Part shown: one piece after another, positions 25,345 through 34,354 of the stretch | Position numbering within the stretch: position 1 is the stretch's first letter | How the letters are laid out: the number at the start of each line of letters is the position of its first letter | Assembly (NCBI GenBank): GCA_964551645.1 | Contig: CAZKDV010000007.1 | Span: 1-44,015 of the forward strand | Source: CAZKDV01 sp964551645 | Lineage (GTDB): Bacteria; Bacteroidota; Bacteroidia; Bacteroidales; DTU049 | Length of the DNA stretch: 44,015 bases | Direction: 5' to 3' | Notes under the pieces: model-generated | Told to the model about the DNA's origin: nothing | Seen by the model: only the letters and a program-made list of their open reading frames with translations | Databases searched by the model: none | Made by a program: the position numbers and the translations under genes

Positions 25345-26532
25345 TTATTCTAATTCTTTAATTAAATCGTTAATTCTTTTAAAGTCTTCATCTTTGGATA
25401 ATCTGGCATAGAGAGTTCTTAAAGAAACAAGTGTTGAAAAGTCATGATTGTTAATTTGTTGTGCTTTTTCAAGATAAGGAAGTGCTTTAGTCCACATTTC
25501 TTCGTATTTGATTTTTTCTTTTTCATACTCTTTGAAGTCTGTAATTTTATCTGCTTCTTCAAATATTCTTACTCCTTCGTTGTAAAATAAAGCTCCAAGA
25601 TTGTAGATTGCATCGAAATAACCGGGATTAAGTTCAATTGCTTTTAAATATTTTTCTTCGGCTTTTTTGAAATTGTTATTTCTATCTTCATTAGATATTC
25701 CTTCTTTCTTGCTTAACTGATCAAAGTTGCTTCCGACAGTAAAATATAGAATTGGATTATTTGGATCTTTTTCAATTGCTACTTCAAGTGCATTTTGTGC
25801 TTTTTCAATTTGGTCTGTTGCTAAAAAAATATTTGTTTCTGCAATTAAAATATTCAAATCATCAGGGAAACGATTTTTTCCTGTTTTAATAACTTGTGTC
25901 GCTTTGTCATATTCTTTTGATTGAATATAAATACTTGCTAAATAACTATATATAATAGGGTTTTTATAGTTCATTGTAACTAATTCACGCAAAAAAGAAG
26001 TAGCTTTTTCATTGTCTTCAATTTGCATTGCACAAATTGCAGCATTGAACGTGGCAAGTGAGTCTTTAATGTTAAAGATGTTGTTGATTGTTTTAGTTTT
26101 TTCAAAGTCAGGAATTGCTTCTTTGTATTGTGTGCTATTAAATTTTTCAACTCCTCTATTGTAATATTGTTCTCCAATAATAAACATACCTAATTTTGCT
26201 GAAGGCGGATTTGCAGTTGGTTGAATGTAATCACCATCAATCTCTATTGATTTATTATATGCGTCATAAGCACCCTCAAGTGCATTGGGATGTAGAGATT
26301 TATATTTTGCATCTTCGCTAAGTGCTATGGCTAATAAAATATTCCCTTTGTATAGCCATGTTTTAACATCTGATTGTGTTTTTGGGTGTTCAACAGCGGC
26401 ATTGATGTTTTCTAAAGCTTTGTCTAATCTTCCTTCTCTCAAGTAATTAAAAGAACTTACGACTCTATTAGCTTGTGCTGATACAAAAAACACACTTATT
26501 ATTAGACTGAAAGTTATGATTGCTTTTTTCAT
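25345..26532 (-). CDS. Secreted tetratricopeptide-repeat protein
   Basis: 395 aa. A signal peptide covers about residues 1-19 (VFFVSAQ). At least six TPR-like helix pairs span residues 25-390. Clear repeats include YYNRGVEKFNSTQYKEAIPDFEK-type and AIELNPGYFDAIYNLGALFYNEG-type units (about 125-150 and 295-320). TPR arrays bind peptides or partner proteins; in Bacteroidota such periplasmic or outer-membrane-attached proteins are common and mostly unassigned. It has its own good promoter match upstream. It lies downstream of gyrA on the same strand, but that promoter makes independent expression likely. Confidence 0.88.
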   Translation of the reverse strand: MKKAIITFSLIISVFFVSAQANRVVSSFNYLREGRLDKALENINAAVEHPKTQSDVKTWLYKGNILLAIALSEDAKYKSLHPNALEGAYDAYNKSIEIDGDYIQPTANPPSAKLGMFIIGEQYYNRGVEKFNSTQYKEAIPDFEKTKTINNIFNIKDSLATFNAAICAMQIEDNEKATSFLRELVTMNYKNPIIYSYLASIYIQSKEYDKATQVIKTGKNRFPDDLNILIAETNIFLATDQIEKAQNALEVAIEKDPNNPILYFTVGSNFDQLSKKEGISNEDRNNNFKKAEEKYLKAIELNPGYFDAIYNLGALFYNEGVRIFEEADKITDFKEYEKEKIKYEEMWTKALPYLEKAQQINNHDFSTLVSLRTLYARLSKDEDFKRINDLIKELE

Positions 26533-26559
26533 GCTTATATGTTTTTATAAATTTGTATG

Positions 26560-26586
26560 CAAATATAGTAACTTATTATATAACAA
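26560..26586 (-). promoter_or_regulatory. Promoter of the TPR protein gene
   Basis: On the minus strand TTG (26586-26584, in TTTTTG) is followed after 16 bp by TATATTTG (26567-26560). The ATG is 27 bp further on. Spacing is 2-3 bp shorter than in the other promoters here. Confidence 0.55.
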
Positions 26587-26602
26587 AAATTTTGCCATAA
26601 AT

Positions 26603-29137
26603 TTATTCAAGTGAATTATCACTAACATCATTGTCATTTTCACTTTCGTTTGTTGAGATATTTTCATCAGTTTCATTGGCTTCATCTTCTTGTTCAGCTT
26701 CAACTTTTGCTATGGAAGCGATTGAATCTTTTTCATTTAAGTTGATTAGCCTTACTCCTTGGGTTGCACGACCTTGTACTCTCAAATTCTTCACTGGTGT
26801 TCGGATAGTAATACCTGATTTATTAATAATCATTAAATCATCTTCGTCAAGAACATCAAGGATTCCAACCATATTTCCTGTTTTGCTCGTAATATTAAGT
26901 GATTTTACTCCTTTTCCACCTCTATTTGTAATACGATATTCGTCAACTGCCGAGCGTTTTCCGTAACCATGTTCCGAAACTACTAATATATCTGAGTTAT
27001 AGCTTTCAAGACAAATCATACCAATTACTTCATCATTTTGATTGGATAAAGTAACACCTTTAACTCCTGATGCATTTCTTCCCATAGGTCTGACTTTAGT
27101 TTCATTAAAACGAATTGCTCTTCCTGATAATAAACCCATGATTATTTCATTACTTCCGTTTGTTAATTTTGCTTGTAGTAGCTCATCATTTTCACGAATG
27201 TTAATAGCAATAATTCCATTTTGTCGTGGTCTTGAATATGCTTTAAGATTAGTTTTCTTAATAATACCTTTCTTTGTACAAAGAATTATGTAGTTATTTT
27301 CAATGTATTCTGTGTCAGTTAAATCTTTTGTATTTAAGTATGCACGCACTTTATCATCAGGATCAATTTGAATTAAGTTTTGTATTGGTCTTCCTTTTGA
27401 AGTTCTTGCGCCTTCAGGGATATCATATACTCTCATCCAATAAACTTTGCCTTTTTCAGTAAAAAATAGCATATAATTGTGCATAGATGCTACAAATAGG
27501 TGTTCAACAAAGTCGTTATCCCGAATATCAGAACCTTTATGTCCTTTGCCGCCTCTGTTTTGATTACGATATTCTGAAATATGGGTTCTTTTTATATATC
27601 CCATGTGAGATATTGTAATTGCCATGTCTTCATCAGCAATAGTATCTTCAATACGAAAGTCTTTACCTTCATATATTATTTTGCTCTTAGGTTCATCTCC
27701 GTATTTTTCTTTTATTTCAATAAGTTCCTTTTTTATAATTTCCATCCGAAGATCTTCACTTGCCAATATTGCTTTTAGATTTTCAATAAGTTTTTTCAAC
27801 TCCTCATATTCTGCTTGTAATTTTTCTCTTTCTAAACCGGTAAGAGTTCGCAAACGCATATCTACTATTGCTCGCGATTGTATTTCAGATAATCCAAACC
27901 TTTCTGATAATCTTTCACGCGCTTCGTCAACAGATTGTGATGAACGAATAATTGCAATTACTTCATCAATAAAGTCTAAGGCAATCAATAAACCTTCAAG
28001 GATATGAGCTCTTTTTTCTGCTTCAGCAAGTTCAAATTTAGTTCGTCTGATGACAACTTCATGTCTATGTTCAACAAAATAATGGATTATTTCTTTAAGA
28101 TTCAGAGTTTTTGGTCTTCCATTAACTAGTGCAATATTATTAACATTGAAAGCTGATTGAAGTTGACTGTATTGATATAGCTTATTGATAATAACATTTG
28201 GAATTGCATCGTTTCGAATTTCGAAAACAATTCTCATTCCATTTCTATCAGACTCGTCGCGGATATCAGTAATACCTTCTATTTTCTTTTCATTAACAAG
28301 GTCGGCAATTTTTTTAATTAATTCAGCTTTATTTAATTGATATGGAATAGCTGTTGTAACAAGTTTTTCATCTTTAGTGCCTTCATTTTCGAGATGAATA
28401 TCTGCTCTCATAACAATTCTACCTCTTCCAGTATGATATGCTTCTTTTACTCCATCATAGCCATAAATAGTGCCACCTGTAGGGAAATCGGGAGCTTTAA
28501 TGTGTTTCATCAATTCATCAATTGTGATGTCTCTGTTGTCAATAAAAGCTAAAATCCCGTCAACAACTTCATTTAAGTTATGTGGTGGCATATTAGTTGC
28601 CATACCAACAGCAATTCCGGATACTCCATTGAGCAAAAGATTTGGTATTTTAGCAGGTAAAACAGTGGGTTCTTGAAGAGAATCATCGAAATTTAGTTGA
28701 AAATCGACAGTATCTTTATCAATGTCAGCAAGCATTTCTTCTGCAATTTTTTGCAATTTTGCTTCTGTATATCTCATTGCGGCAGGACTGTCTCCATCAA
28801 TTGAACCAAAGTTTCCTTGTCCGTCAACAAATGGGTAACGCAATGACCAATCTTGAGCCATTCTAACCATTGCATCATAAACAGATGAGTCTCCATGAGG
28901 GTGAAATTTACCAAGTACTTCTCCAACAATACGGGCTGATTTCTTATATGGGCGATTTGATAAAACTCCTAATTCATACATTCCAAAAAGCACTCTCCTG
29001 TGGACAGGTTTTAAGCCATCTCGTACATCAGGTAATGCCCTTGAAACAATTACAGACATAGAGTAATCTATGTATGCACTTTTCATTTGGTCTTCAATAT
29101 TGACAGAGATAATACTTTCTCTTTCTTCTAAACTCAT
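26603..29137 (-). CDS. gyrA: DNA gyrase subunit A
   Basis: 844 aa. The active-site Tyr123 is in AAMRYTE. The DNA gate region HPHGDSSVYDAM has Ser84 and Asp88 at the places where quinolone resistance changes occur (E. coli 83 and 87), so it looks like the sensitive form. The C-terminal beta-pinwheel (about 505-810) carries the GyrA box as QNRGGKG near residue 540, which supports gyrase rather than topoisomerase IV. The tail (about 812-844) is strongly acidic, a known modulator of supercoiling in other GyrA proteins. gyrB is not adjacent. Confidence 0.97.
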   Translation of the reverse strand: MSLEERESIISVNIEDQMKSAYIDYSMSVIVSRALPDVRDGLKPVHRRVLFGMYELGVLSNRPYKKSARIVGEVLGKFHPHGDSSVYDAMVRMAQDWSLRYPFVDGQGNFGSIDGDSPAAMRYTEAKLQKIAEEMLADIDKDTVDFQLNFDDSLQEPTVLPAKIPNLLLNGVSGIAVGMATNMPPHNLNEVVDGILAFIDNRDITIDELMKHIKAPDFPTGGTIYGYDGVKEAYHTGRGRIVMRADIHLENEGTKDEKLVTTAIPYQLNKAELIKKIADLVNEKKIEGITDIRDESDRNGMRIVFEIRNDAIPNVIINKLYQYSQLQSAFNVNNIALVNGRPKTLNLKEIIHYFVEHRHEVVIRRTKFELAEAEKRAHILEGLLIALDFIDEVIAIIRSSQSVDEARERLSERFGLSEIQSRAIVDMRLRTLTGLEREKLQAEYEELKKLIENLKAILASEDLRMEIIKKELIEIKEKYGDEPKSKIIYEGKDFRIEDTIADEDMAITISHMGYIKRTHISEYRNQNRGGKGHKGSDIRDNDFVEHLFVASMHNYMLFFTEKGKVYWMRVYDIPEGARTSKGRPIQNLIQIDPDDKVRAYLNTKDLTDTEYIENNYIILCTKKGIIKKTNLKAYSRPRQNGIIAINIRENDELLQAKLTNGSNEIIMGLLSGRAIRFNETKVRPMGRNASGVKGVTLSNQNDEVIGMICLESYNSDILVVSEHGYGKRSAVDEYRITNRGGKGVKSLNITSKTGNMVGILDVLDEDDLMIINKSGITIRTPVKNLRVQGRATQGVRLINLNEKDSIASIAKVEAEQEDEANETDENISTNESENDNDVSDNSLE

Positions 29138-29288
29138 AATCTTCTTTCTTTCTTATAGTTATGTGATAAAAATATAGTAAAAATTAATTGTACGAATTTA
29201 CGATTTTTTTTTGAAATCAAAGATGAAAATTTTAGTGTTTTGATTTAAATAACATCTCAATTCATTGTACATTAATTTATTAACATAC

Positions 29289-29322
29289 AATAGCAACCAA
29301 TTACTGAATGAAATTGGCTATT
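29289..29322 (-). terminator. Bulged hairpin just after the fructose-bisphosphate aldolase stop
   Basis: On the plus strand AATAG-CAA-CCAATT (29289-29302) faces AATTGG-CTATT (29312-29322): an 11-bp stem with a 3-nt bulge, one base from the stop codon. The following minus-strand sequence is AT-rich without a clean T-run, so termination is possible but not certain. Confidence 0.35.
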
Positions 29323-29323
29323 A

Positions 29324-30403
29324 TTAATATTTATGTAGTGCTTGTAAATCTTCAAATGCAGTTTTGAGTCTGTTAACTATTGCTTTTTCTCCTTCACGCA
29401 ACCATGTTCTTGGGTCATAATATTTTTTATTTGGTTTGTCGCTTCCTTCAGGATTTCCAATTTGTTGTTGCAGATAATCTTTCTTTTGTTTGTAATAATT
29501 ATGTACTCCGTCCCAAAAAGCCCATTGTGTGTCGGTATCAATATTCATTTTGATAACTCCGTACGAAATAGCTTCTCTAATTTCTTCTCTAGATGAGCCT
29601 GAACCTCCATGGAATACAAAATTTACAGGTTTTTCTTCTGTCAATGAGAAATGCTTTTTTATGTAGTCTTGTGAATTTTTTAAAATAATTGGTTCGAGTT
29701 TGATATTCCCGGGTTTATATACCCCATGCACATTTCCAAATGAGGCTGCAATTGTAAAATTCGGACTTATTTTCATTAATTCTTGATAAGCATAAGCAAC
29801 ATGCTCGGGTTGTGTATATAATTTTGCACTGTCAATGCTAGTATTGTCAACACCATCTTCTTCTCCACCTGTAATGCCTAACTCAATTTCTAATGTCATA
29901 CCTAATTTTGACATTTTTGATAGATACTTTTTTGAAATCTCAATGTTTTCTACTAAACTTTCTTCTGAAAGATCAAGCATGTGTGAGCTAAATAAGGGTT
30001 TTCCGCTTGTTTTGAAAAATCTTTCACTTTCATCAATAAGTGCATCAATCCAAGGAAGAAGTTTTTTGGCAGCATGGTCAGTATGCAAAATTACAGGAAT
30101 ACCATACATTTCTGCAACTCTATTAACATGATATGCTCCGGAAATTGTACCTTCAATAGATGCTTTCATTTTATCGTGTATGCTTTTTCCTGCAAAAAAC
30201 TGCCCACCTCCATTTGAAAATTGAATGATAACAGGAGATTTAACTGTGGCAGCTGCTTCTAACACAGAATTAATTGAGTTTGTCCCGACAACATTAACAG
30301 CAGGTAAAGCAAATTGATTTTGTTTTGCATAGTCAAAAACTAGCTTTACATCTTCTCCAGTAATTACACCAGGTTTTACAATATCTGATAATTTAGTACT
30401 CAT
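29324..30403 (-). CDS. fbaA: Class II fructose-bisphosphate aldolase
   Basis: 359 aa zinc enzyme splitting fructose 1,6-bisphosphate into dihydroxyacetone phosphate and glyceraldehyde 3-phosphate in glycolysis and gluconeogenesis. Zinc and catalytic signatures are PVILHTDHAAKKLL (about 103-116, metal His plus catalytic Asp), LEIELGITGGEEDGVD (about 175-190), FGNVHGVYKPG (His ligand) and FVFHGGSGSS (His ligand). Length and the E. coli/yeast-like motifs place it in class IIA. It is divergent from the GH3 gene. A TAATTTTG -7 candidate lies at 30435-30428 on the minus strand. Confidence 0.96.
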   Translation of the reverse strand: MSTKLSDIVKPGVITGEDVKLVFDYAKQNQFALPAVNVVGTNSINSVLEAAATVKSPVIIQFSNGGGQFFAGKSIHDKMKASIEGTISGAYHVNRVAEMYGIPVILHTDHAAKKLLPWIDALIDESERFFKTSGKPLFSSHMLDLSEESLVENIEISKKYLSKMSKLGMTLEIELGITGGEEDGVDNTSIDSAKLYTQPEHVAYAYQELMKISPNFTIAASFGNVHGVYKPGNIKLEPIILKNSQDYIKKHFSLTEEKPVNFVFHGGSGSSREEIREAISYGVIKMNIDTDTQWAFWDGVHNYYKQKKDYLQQQIGNPEGSDKPNKKYYDPRTWLREGEKAIVNRLKTAFEDLQALHKY

Positions 30404-30442
30404 AGTTTTGTGTGTTTAATTATTTTTCAAAATTACTAATTT

Positions 30443-30471
30443 TTGTCAAGAAAAACAGATGTTTATCTTTG
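30443..30471 (+). promoter_or_regulatory. Promoter of the GH3 gene and possibly the genes after it
   Basis: TTG (30443-30445, in TTTTG) and TATCTTTG (30464-30471) are separated by 18 bp. This leaves a leader of about 85 nt before the preferred ATG. A second -7-like TAATTTTG at 30534-30541 lacks a -33 partner. Confidence 0.65.
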
Positions 30472-30564
30472 TCCTAATTTGTAGTACTTGTTTTTGCGTG
30501 AAATAAATGCTTATAAATGTATCATTAAATTTGTAATTTTGTGAACTATTTAGCAGTTAGAAAC

Positions 30565-32082
30565 ATGAAATTTATCAATTCTCTTGCTTCTTGGGTAATA
30601 AAAAAGCGTTTACATCAAATAGAATTATTTATTCGTTATCCTATTGAAGTGCAACAAGAATTATTTAATAAGTTAATTGAGTATGGCAAGCAGACAGAGT
30701 GGGGCGAGAAGTTTAAATATGATAAAATTAGAACTATTAGCGATTATCAAGATGCAGTTTCTATTAGCACCTACGATGACCTTAAACCATACATTGATAG
30801 AGTGAAGCGAGGAGAGAAAAAAGTTTTGTGGTCAACTGATATTAAATGGTTTGCTAAGTCATCAGGAACAACATCGGATAGAAGTAAATATATTCCAATA
30901 AGTAATGAATCTTTAGAGGATTGCCATTATAAAGCAGGGAAAGATATGCTTGCAATTTATTGTAATAATTATCCTGAAACAAAAATTTTTACTTCAAAGG
31001 GAATTGCTATGGGAGGGAGTCAATCTGATAGTGAGTTTGAAAGTAGTGATTATTATACGGGCGATTTGTCGGCTATTTTGATGAAAAATCTTCCATTTTG
31101 GGCTGAATTATTAAGAGTACCAGATATTTCAATCGCTTTGATGAATGAATGGGAAGAAAAAATTAAGAAAATTGCAAATGCAACTAAAAACGAAAATATA
31201 GTTCATTTGTCTGGAGTTCCATCTTGGTCGATACTTTTGTTAGAACAGGTTTTGTCATTATCTAATCAAAAATATATTGATGAAGTATGGCCAGATTTTG
31301 AAGTTTATTTTCATGGAGGAGTAAATTTTGCTCCATACCGAGAAAGATTATCGAACTTATTTAATGTTAAAAAACCAAGACTGATGGAGATTTATAATGC
31401 TTCGGAGGGTTTTTTGGCATTAGAAGATCAAGTGGGTTCAAATGAACTTTTGTTGATGCTTGATTATGGCATTTTTTATGAATTTATTCCGATTAGTGAA
31501 TTAGAAAGCACTAAACCCAAAACTTTATTATTAAATGAAGTTGAGCTATTTAAACAATACGCTGTTGTAATTACTACAAATGCCGGACTTTGGAGATACC
31601 TTATTGGCGATATTGTTATTTTTACTTCTTTATATCCATTTAGAATAAAAATCATTGGACGCACAAAATCATTTATTAATATTGCAGGCGAAGAGTTGAT
31701 GGTTGAAAATGCTGAAAGAGCAATATCAGAGGCTTGTTCCAAAACAGATGCAGTTATTGATGAATTTACTGTTGGTCCAGTATATAGTAAGGGAGTAGAT
31801 AAAGCGAAACATCAATGGCTTATTGAGTTTAAGATTATGCCAAATGACATTACTTTTTTTGCTGAAGTACTTGACAACGCACTCAAACATTTTAATTCAG
31901 ATTATGAGGCTAAAAGATACAAAAGTATGATTTTGGATATGCCAGAAATTATTGTCGTCCCGAATGGAACATTTTACAATTGGTTAAAGCAAAATGGGAA
32001 ACTCGGCGGACAAAACAAAGTGCCACGACTTTCAAATGATGATGAACTTATTTCTCAAATTAAAGCAATGATATGCAGATAG
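30565..32082 (+). CDS. GH3 family acyl-adenylate / amide synthetase-like protein
   Basis: 505 aa from the ATG at 30565. A GTG at 30541 is in frame but overlaps a TAATTTTG promoter-like element, and MKFINSLASWVIKKR is the usual start of bacterial GH3 proteins. The ATP/AMP-binding motifs of the ANL superfamily are present: SSGTTSDRSKYIPIS, YNASEGF and WRYLIGD. The hinge-like GRTKSFINIAGEELM and C-terminal NGKLGGQNKVPRL also fit. Plant GH3 enzymes couple acyl acids such as auxin to amino acids; the bacterial substrate is unknown, probably a carboxylic acid activated as an adenylate. It is followed after 9 bp by a small secreted protein gene. Confidence 0.9.
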   Translation: MKFINSLASWVIKKRLHQIELFIRYPIEVQQELFNKLIEYGKQTEWGEKFKYDKIRTISDYQDAVSISTYDDLKPYIDRVKRGEKKVLWSTDIKWFAKSSGTTSDRSKYIPISNESLEDCHYKAGKDMLAIYCNNYPETKIFTSKGIAMGGSQSDSEFESSDYYTGDLSAILMKNLPFWAELLRVPDISIALMNEWEEKIKKIANATKNENIVHLSGVPSWSILLLEQVLSLSNQKYIDEVWPDFEVYFHGGVNFAPYRERLSNLFNVKKPRLMEIYNASEGFLALEDQVGSNELLLMLDYGIFYEFIPISELESTKPKTLLLNEVELFKQYAVVITTNAGLWRYLIGDIVIFTSLYPFRIKIIGRTKSFINIAGEELMVENAERAISEACSKTDAVIDEFTVGPVYSKGVDKAKHQWLIEFKIMPNDITFFAEVLDNALKHFNSDYEAKRYKSMILDMPEIIVVPNGTFYNWLKQNGKLGGQNKVPRLSNDDELISQIKAMICR

Positions 32083-32091
32083 TTACAAGTT

Positions 32092-32898
32092 ATGTTTAAA
32101 GCTAAATATTTAATTATTTGTATTTTTATATTCTTTGCATTTTTGAGTTCCAATGCACAAGTTCAAAAATTGTTTAATATTGATTTTTCAACTGAGCAAT
32201 ACAATGTTGCCGGAATTGATAATCTGGGAAGTGTGTATTTGTATAGTACTGCTTCATTAGTAAAACTTGATAAAACCGGAAGTATTTTATATTCTTATGC
32301 AGAGCATAAAAAAGGGCAAATTTCTTATGTAGATATTAGTAATCCATTCAAAATTCTTGTGCTACATCGTGATGCTCAAGAGCTTGTGGTTTTAAATAAT
32401 AAATTGTCACCTATCGTAAATTCATATTCATTGTTTGATTTAGGCTTTTCTGATGTTAGCTTAGTTTGTGCATCGCAAGACAATGGTTTTTGGATTTATG
32501 ACGAGGCAAAAGGTTCAATTAATTTAGTAACATTTCAAGGAGTGAAATTGCATTTTTCTAACGATTTACGCCAAATACTTGAAAGCACTTTTCAGCCGAT
32601 AAAAATAGCTGTTTATGATTCAAATATTTATCTTTTTGACAAATTTATTGGACTAATTGAACTTAGCAATGTAGCAAATTTTAAAAGGCTAACTCATCTT
32701 GATGCTGAAAATATTTCAATTAATGCAAGTGGGATATTTTTTGTTAAAAGTAACAAAATGTATCAGTTTTTGCCTGCCGTTTTGTTAAAAAAAATTATTG
32801 CTAATGACATTGCCGAAATTACTTGTTTTGACTATTATGCACCTTATTTTCTAAAAGTTTTACAAAATAATTATTCGCTATATTTATATTCTAATTAA
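32092..32898 (+). CDS. Secreted hypothetical protein, propeller-like
   Basis: 268 aa. A signal peptide covers about residues 1-23 (FLSSNAQ). The rest contains recurring short strands of the form D-N-x-G-x-V/I-Y-L and LVKLDKTG, at about 40-60, 100-110 and 165-190, suggesting a beta-propeller. I do not recognise a family with a known activity. It starts 9 bp after the GH3 stop and ends 44 bp before the deoxynucleoside kinase, so it belongs to the GH3 transcript. The composition (low Cys, many Asn, Ser and Leu) fits a soluble periplasmic or outer-membrane-associated protein. Confidence 0.75.
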   Translation: MFKAKYLIICIFIFFAFLSSNAQVQKLFNIDFSTEQYNVAGIDNLGSVYLYSTASLVKLDKTGSILYSYAEHKKGQISYVDISNPFKILVLHRDAQELVVLNNKLSPIVNSYSLFDLGFSDVSLVCASQDNGFWIYDEAKGSINLVTFQGVKLHFSNDLRQILESTFQPIKIAVYDSNIYLFDKFIGLIELSNVANFKRLTHLDAENISINASGIFFVKSNKMYQFLPAVLLKKIIANDIAEITCFDYYAPYFLKVLQNNYSLYLYSN

Positions 32899-32942
32899 TG
32901 AAAATTATATATATTTTTGCTTTTTACTAAAACTTTTTATCT

Positions 32943-33566
32943 ATGCACATTGCAATAGCAGGAAATATAGGTAGTGGCAAAACCACATTAACAACTTTGT
33001 TGTCCAAGCATTACAAATGGGTACCTCATTACGAAGATGTTGATACAAATCCATATCTTGAGAGTTTTTACGCTGATATGAAAAGATGGTCGTTTAATCT
33101 TCAAATTTATTTTTTAAATAACCGCTTCAAACAAATTATTGAAATTCGCAATAGCAATAAAAATGTCATTCAAGATAGGACAATTTATGAAGATGCATAT
33201 ATTTTTGCGACCAACTTAAACGAGATTGGTTTGATGACAAATAGAGATTTTAATAATTATTCATCTTTGTTTGAACTTATTTCCTCTTTTATTCAGCCAC
33301 CCGATTTGTTGATATATCTGAAAGCAGAAGTGCCTACTTTGGTTAGACAAATTCAAAAAAGAGGCAGAGCTTATGAGGCTTCAATTAGACTTGATTATTT
33401 ACAAAGTTTAAATGAAAAATATGAAAAATGGGTTAGCAATTATAAATTAGGAAAATTGTTAATTGTAGATGTTGATAATTTAAACTTCTCGGAAAATCCG
33501 GAAGATTTGGGTGCAATTATTCAAAAAATTAATACAAAAATTCATGGTTTGTTTCCAGAAAAATAA
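32943..33566 (+). CDS. Deoxynucleoside kinase
   Basis: 207 aa. The P-loop GNIGSGKTT is at residues 7-15. HYEDVDTNPYL (substrate Glu), DRTIYEDAYIFA (DRS-type motif) and the LID arginines in KRGRAYE follow in the order of the dCK/dGK/dNK family. It phosphorylates a deoxynucleoside, most probably deoxyadenosine or deoxyguanosine, for nucleotide salvage. The gene overlaps the start of kdsB by 23 bp. A TATTTTTG -7 candidate is at 32912-32919. Substrate preference cannot be read from sequence. Confidence 0.93.
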   Translation: MHIAIAGNIGSGKTTLTTLLSKHYKWVPHYEDVDTNPYLESFYADMKRWSFNLQIYFLNNRFKQIIEIRNSNKNVIQDRTIYEDAYIFATNLNEIGLMTNRDFNNYSSLFELISSFIQPPDLLIYLKAEVPTLVRQIQKRGRAYEASIRLDYLQSLNEKYEKWVSNYKLGKLLIVDVDNLNFSENPEDLGAIIQKINTKIHGLFPEK

Positions 33567-34344
33567 AGATTTATTTACTCTCGGAGTTATTCCTGCAAGA
33601 TATGCTTCAACTCGTTTTCCCGGAAAACCTTTAGCAGATATTAATGGAATGTCAATGATTGAGCGTGTTTACAAACGAGCATTGAACAGCAATATGCTAA
33701 ATGATGTGTGTATTGCTACAGACGATAATNNNNNNNNNNATAATCTGATTTTTACACATGCAACCCAATTTGGAGCAAATGTTTTTATGACATCTGATAA
33801 GCATCAGTCAGGAACAGATAGATGTCTTGAAGCTACAAATAAGTATATGGAGCTATTTCCGAACAAAAAAGTGGATATTGTTGTAAATATACAGGGAGAC
33901 GAACCCTTAATTCAAGCAGAAGTTATAGATGAACTTATTAGTGCTTTTCAGAATGCTCAAACACAAATAGCAACAATGATTACACCTATCAAAAACAAGT
34001 GTGATATTGATAATAATAATATTGTTAAAGTTGTGTTTAATAAAAAGTTTGATGCCTTATATTTCAGTAGATTGCCCATTCCCTTTATTAGAAACTCCGA
34101 AAATACCGAACACACATATTACAAGCATTTGGGATTATACGCATATAGAAGCGAAACACTAAATACTATTTGTTCGCTACCCATTTCTTTACTCGAAAAA
34201 ACTGAATCACTTGAGCAGCTTCGTTGGCTTGAAAATGCAATTCCTATTAGAGTTGCAATTACGGAGCATGACTCTATTTGTGTTGATGTTCCCGAAGATA
34301 TTCAACGAATCAAAGATATTTTAAAAGAAAATAATATAAATTAA
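33544..34344 (+). CDS. kdsB: 3-deoxy-manno-octulosonate cytidylyltransferase (interrupted by an N gap)
   Basis: 266 codons as written, from the ATG at 33544. This start gives MVCFQKNKDLFTLGVIPARY, leaving a short lead before the nucleotide-binding motif PARYASTRFPGKPL. Other landmarks are VVNIQGDEPLI, KHQSGTDRC and HLGLYAYR. The enzyme activates Kdo as CMP-Kdo for lipid A core assembly, which implies LPS. Ten Ns at 33730-33739 fall between IATDDN and NLIFTHA and translate as four unknown residues. Relatives have no room for these residues, and removing the gap with a 5-bp overlap restores a normal protein. It overlaps the kinase gene and is probably translationally coupled. Confidence 0.93.
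   Translation: MVCFQKNKDLFTLGVIPARYASTRFPGKPLADINGMSMIERVYKRALNSNMLNDVCIATDDNXXXXNLIFTHATQFGANVFMTSDKHQSGTDRCLEATNKYMELFPNKKVDIVVNIQGDEPLIQAEVIDELISAFQNAQTQIATMITPIKNKCDIDNNNIVKVVFNKKFDALYFSRLPIPFIRNSENTEHTYYKHLGLYAYRSETLNTICSLPISLLEKTESLEQLRWLENAIPIRVAITEHDSICVDVPEDIQRIKDILKENNIN
33730..33739. other. Assembly gap of 10 Ns inside kdsB
   Basis: The left flank ends in GATAAT and the right flank begins ATAATCTG, so the two sides share ATAAT. Ten is a usual placeholder length rather than a measured gap. Confidence 0.98.
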
Positions 34345-34354
34345 AATTAGAATT

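Noticed and set aside
30541..30564. GTG start for the GH3 gene
   Set aside because: The GTG is part of a TAATTTTG promoter-like element, and the ATG at 30565 gives the usual family N-terminus.
33511..33543. Upstream start for kdsB
   Set aside because: It adds 11 residues (MQLFKKLIQKF) encoded inside the kinase gene. The ATG at 33544 already gives a short lead before the conserved PARYASTRFPGKP motif.
33730..33739. Frameshift or pseudogene in kdsB
   Set aside because: Both sides of the Ns are in the same frame and the rest of the protein is intact, so an assembly gap explains it.
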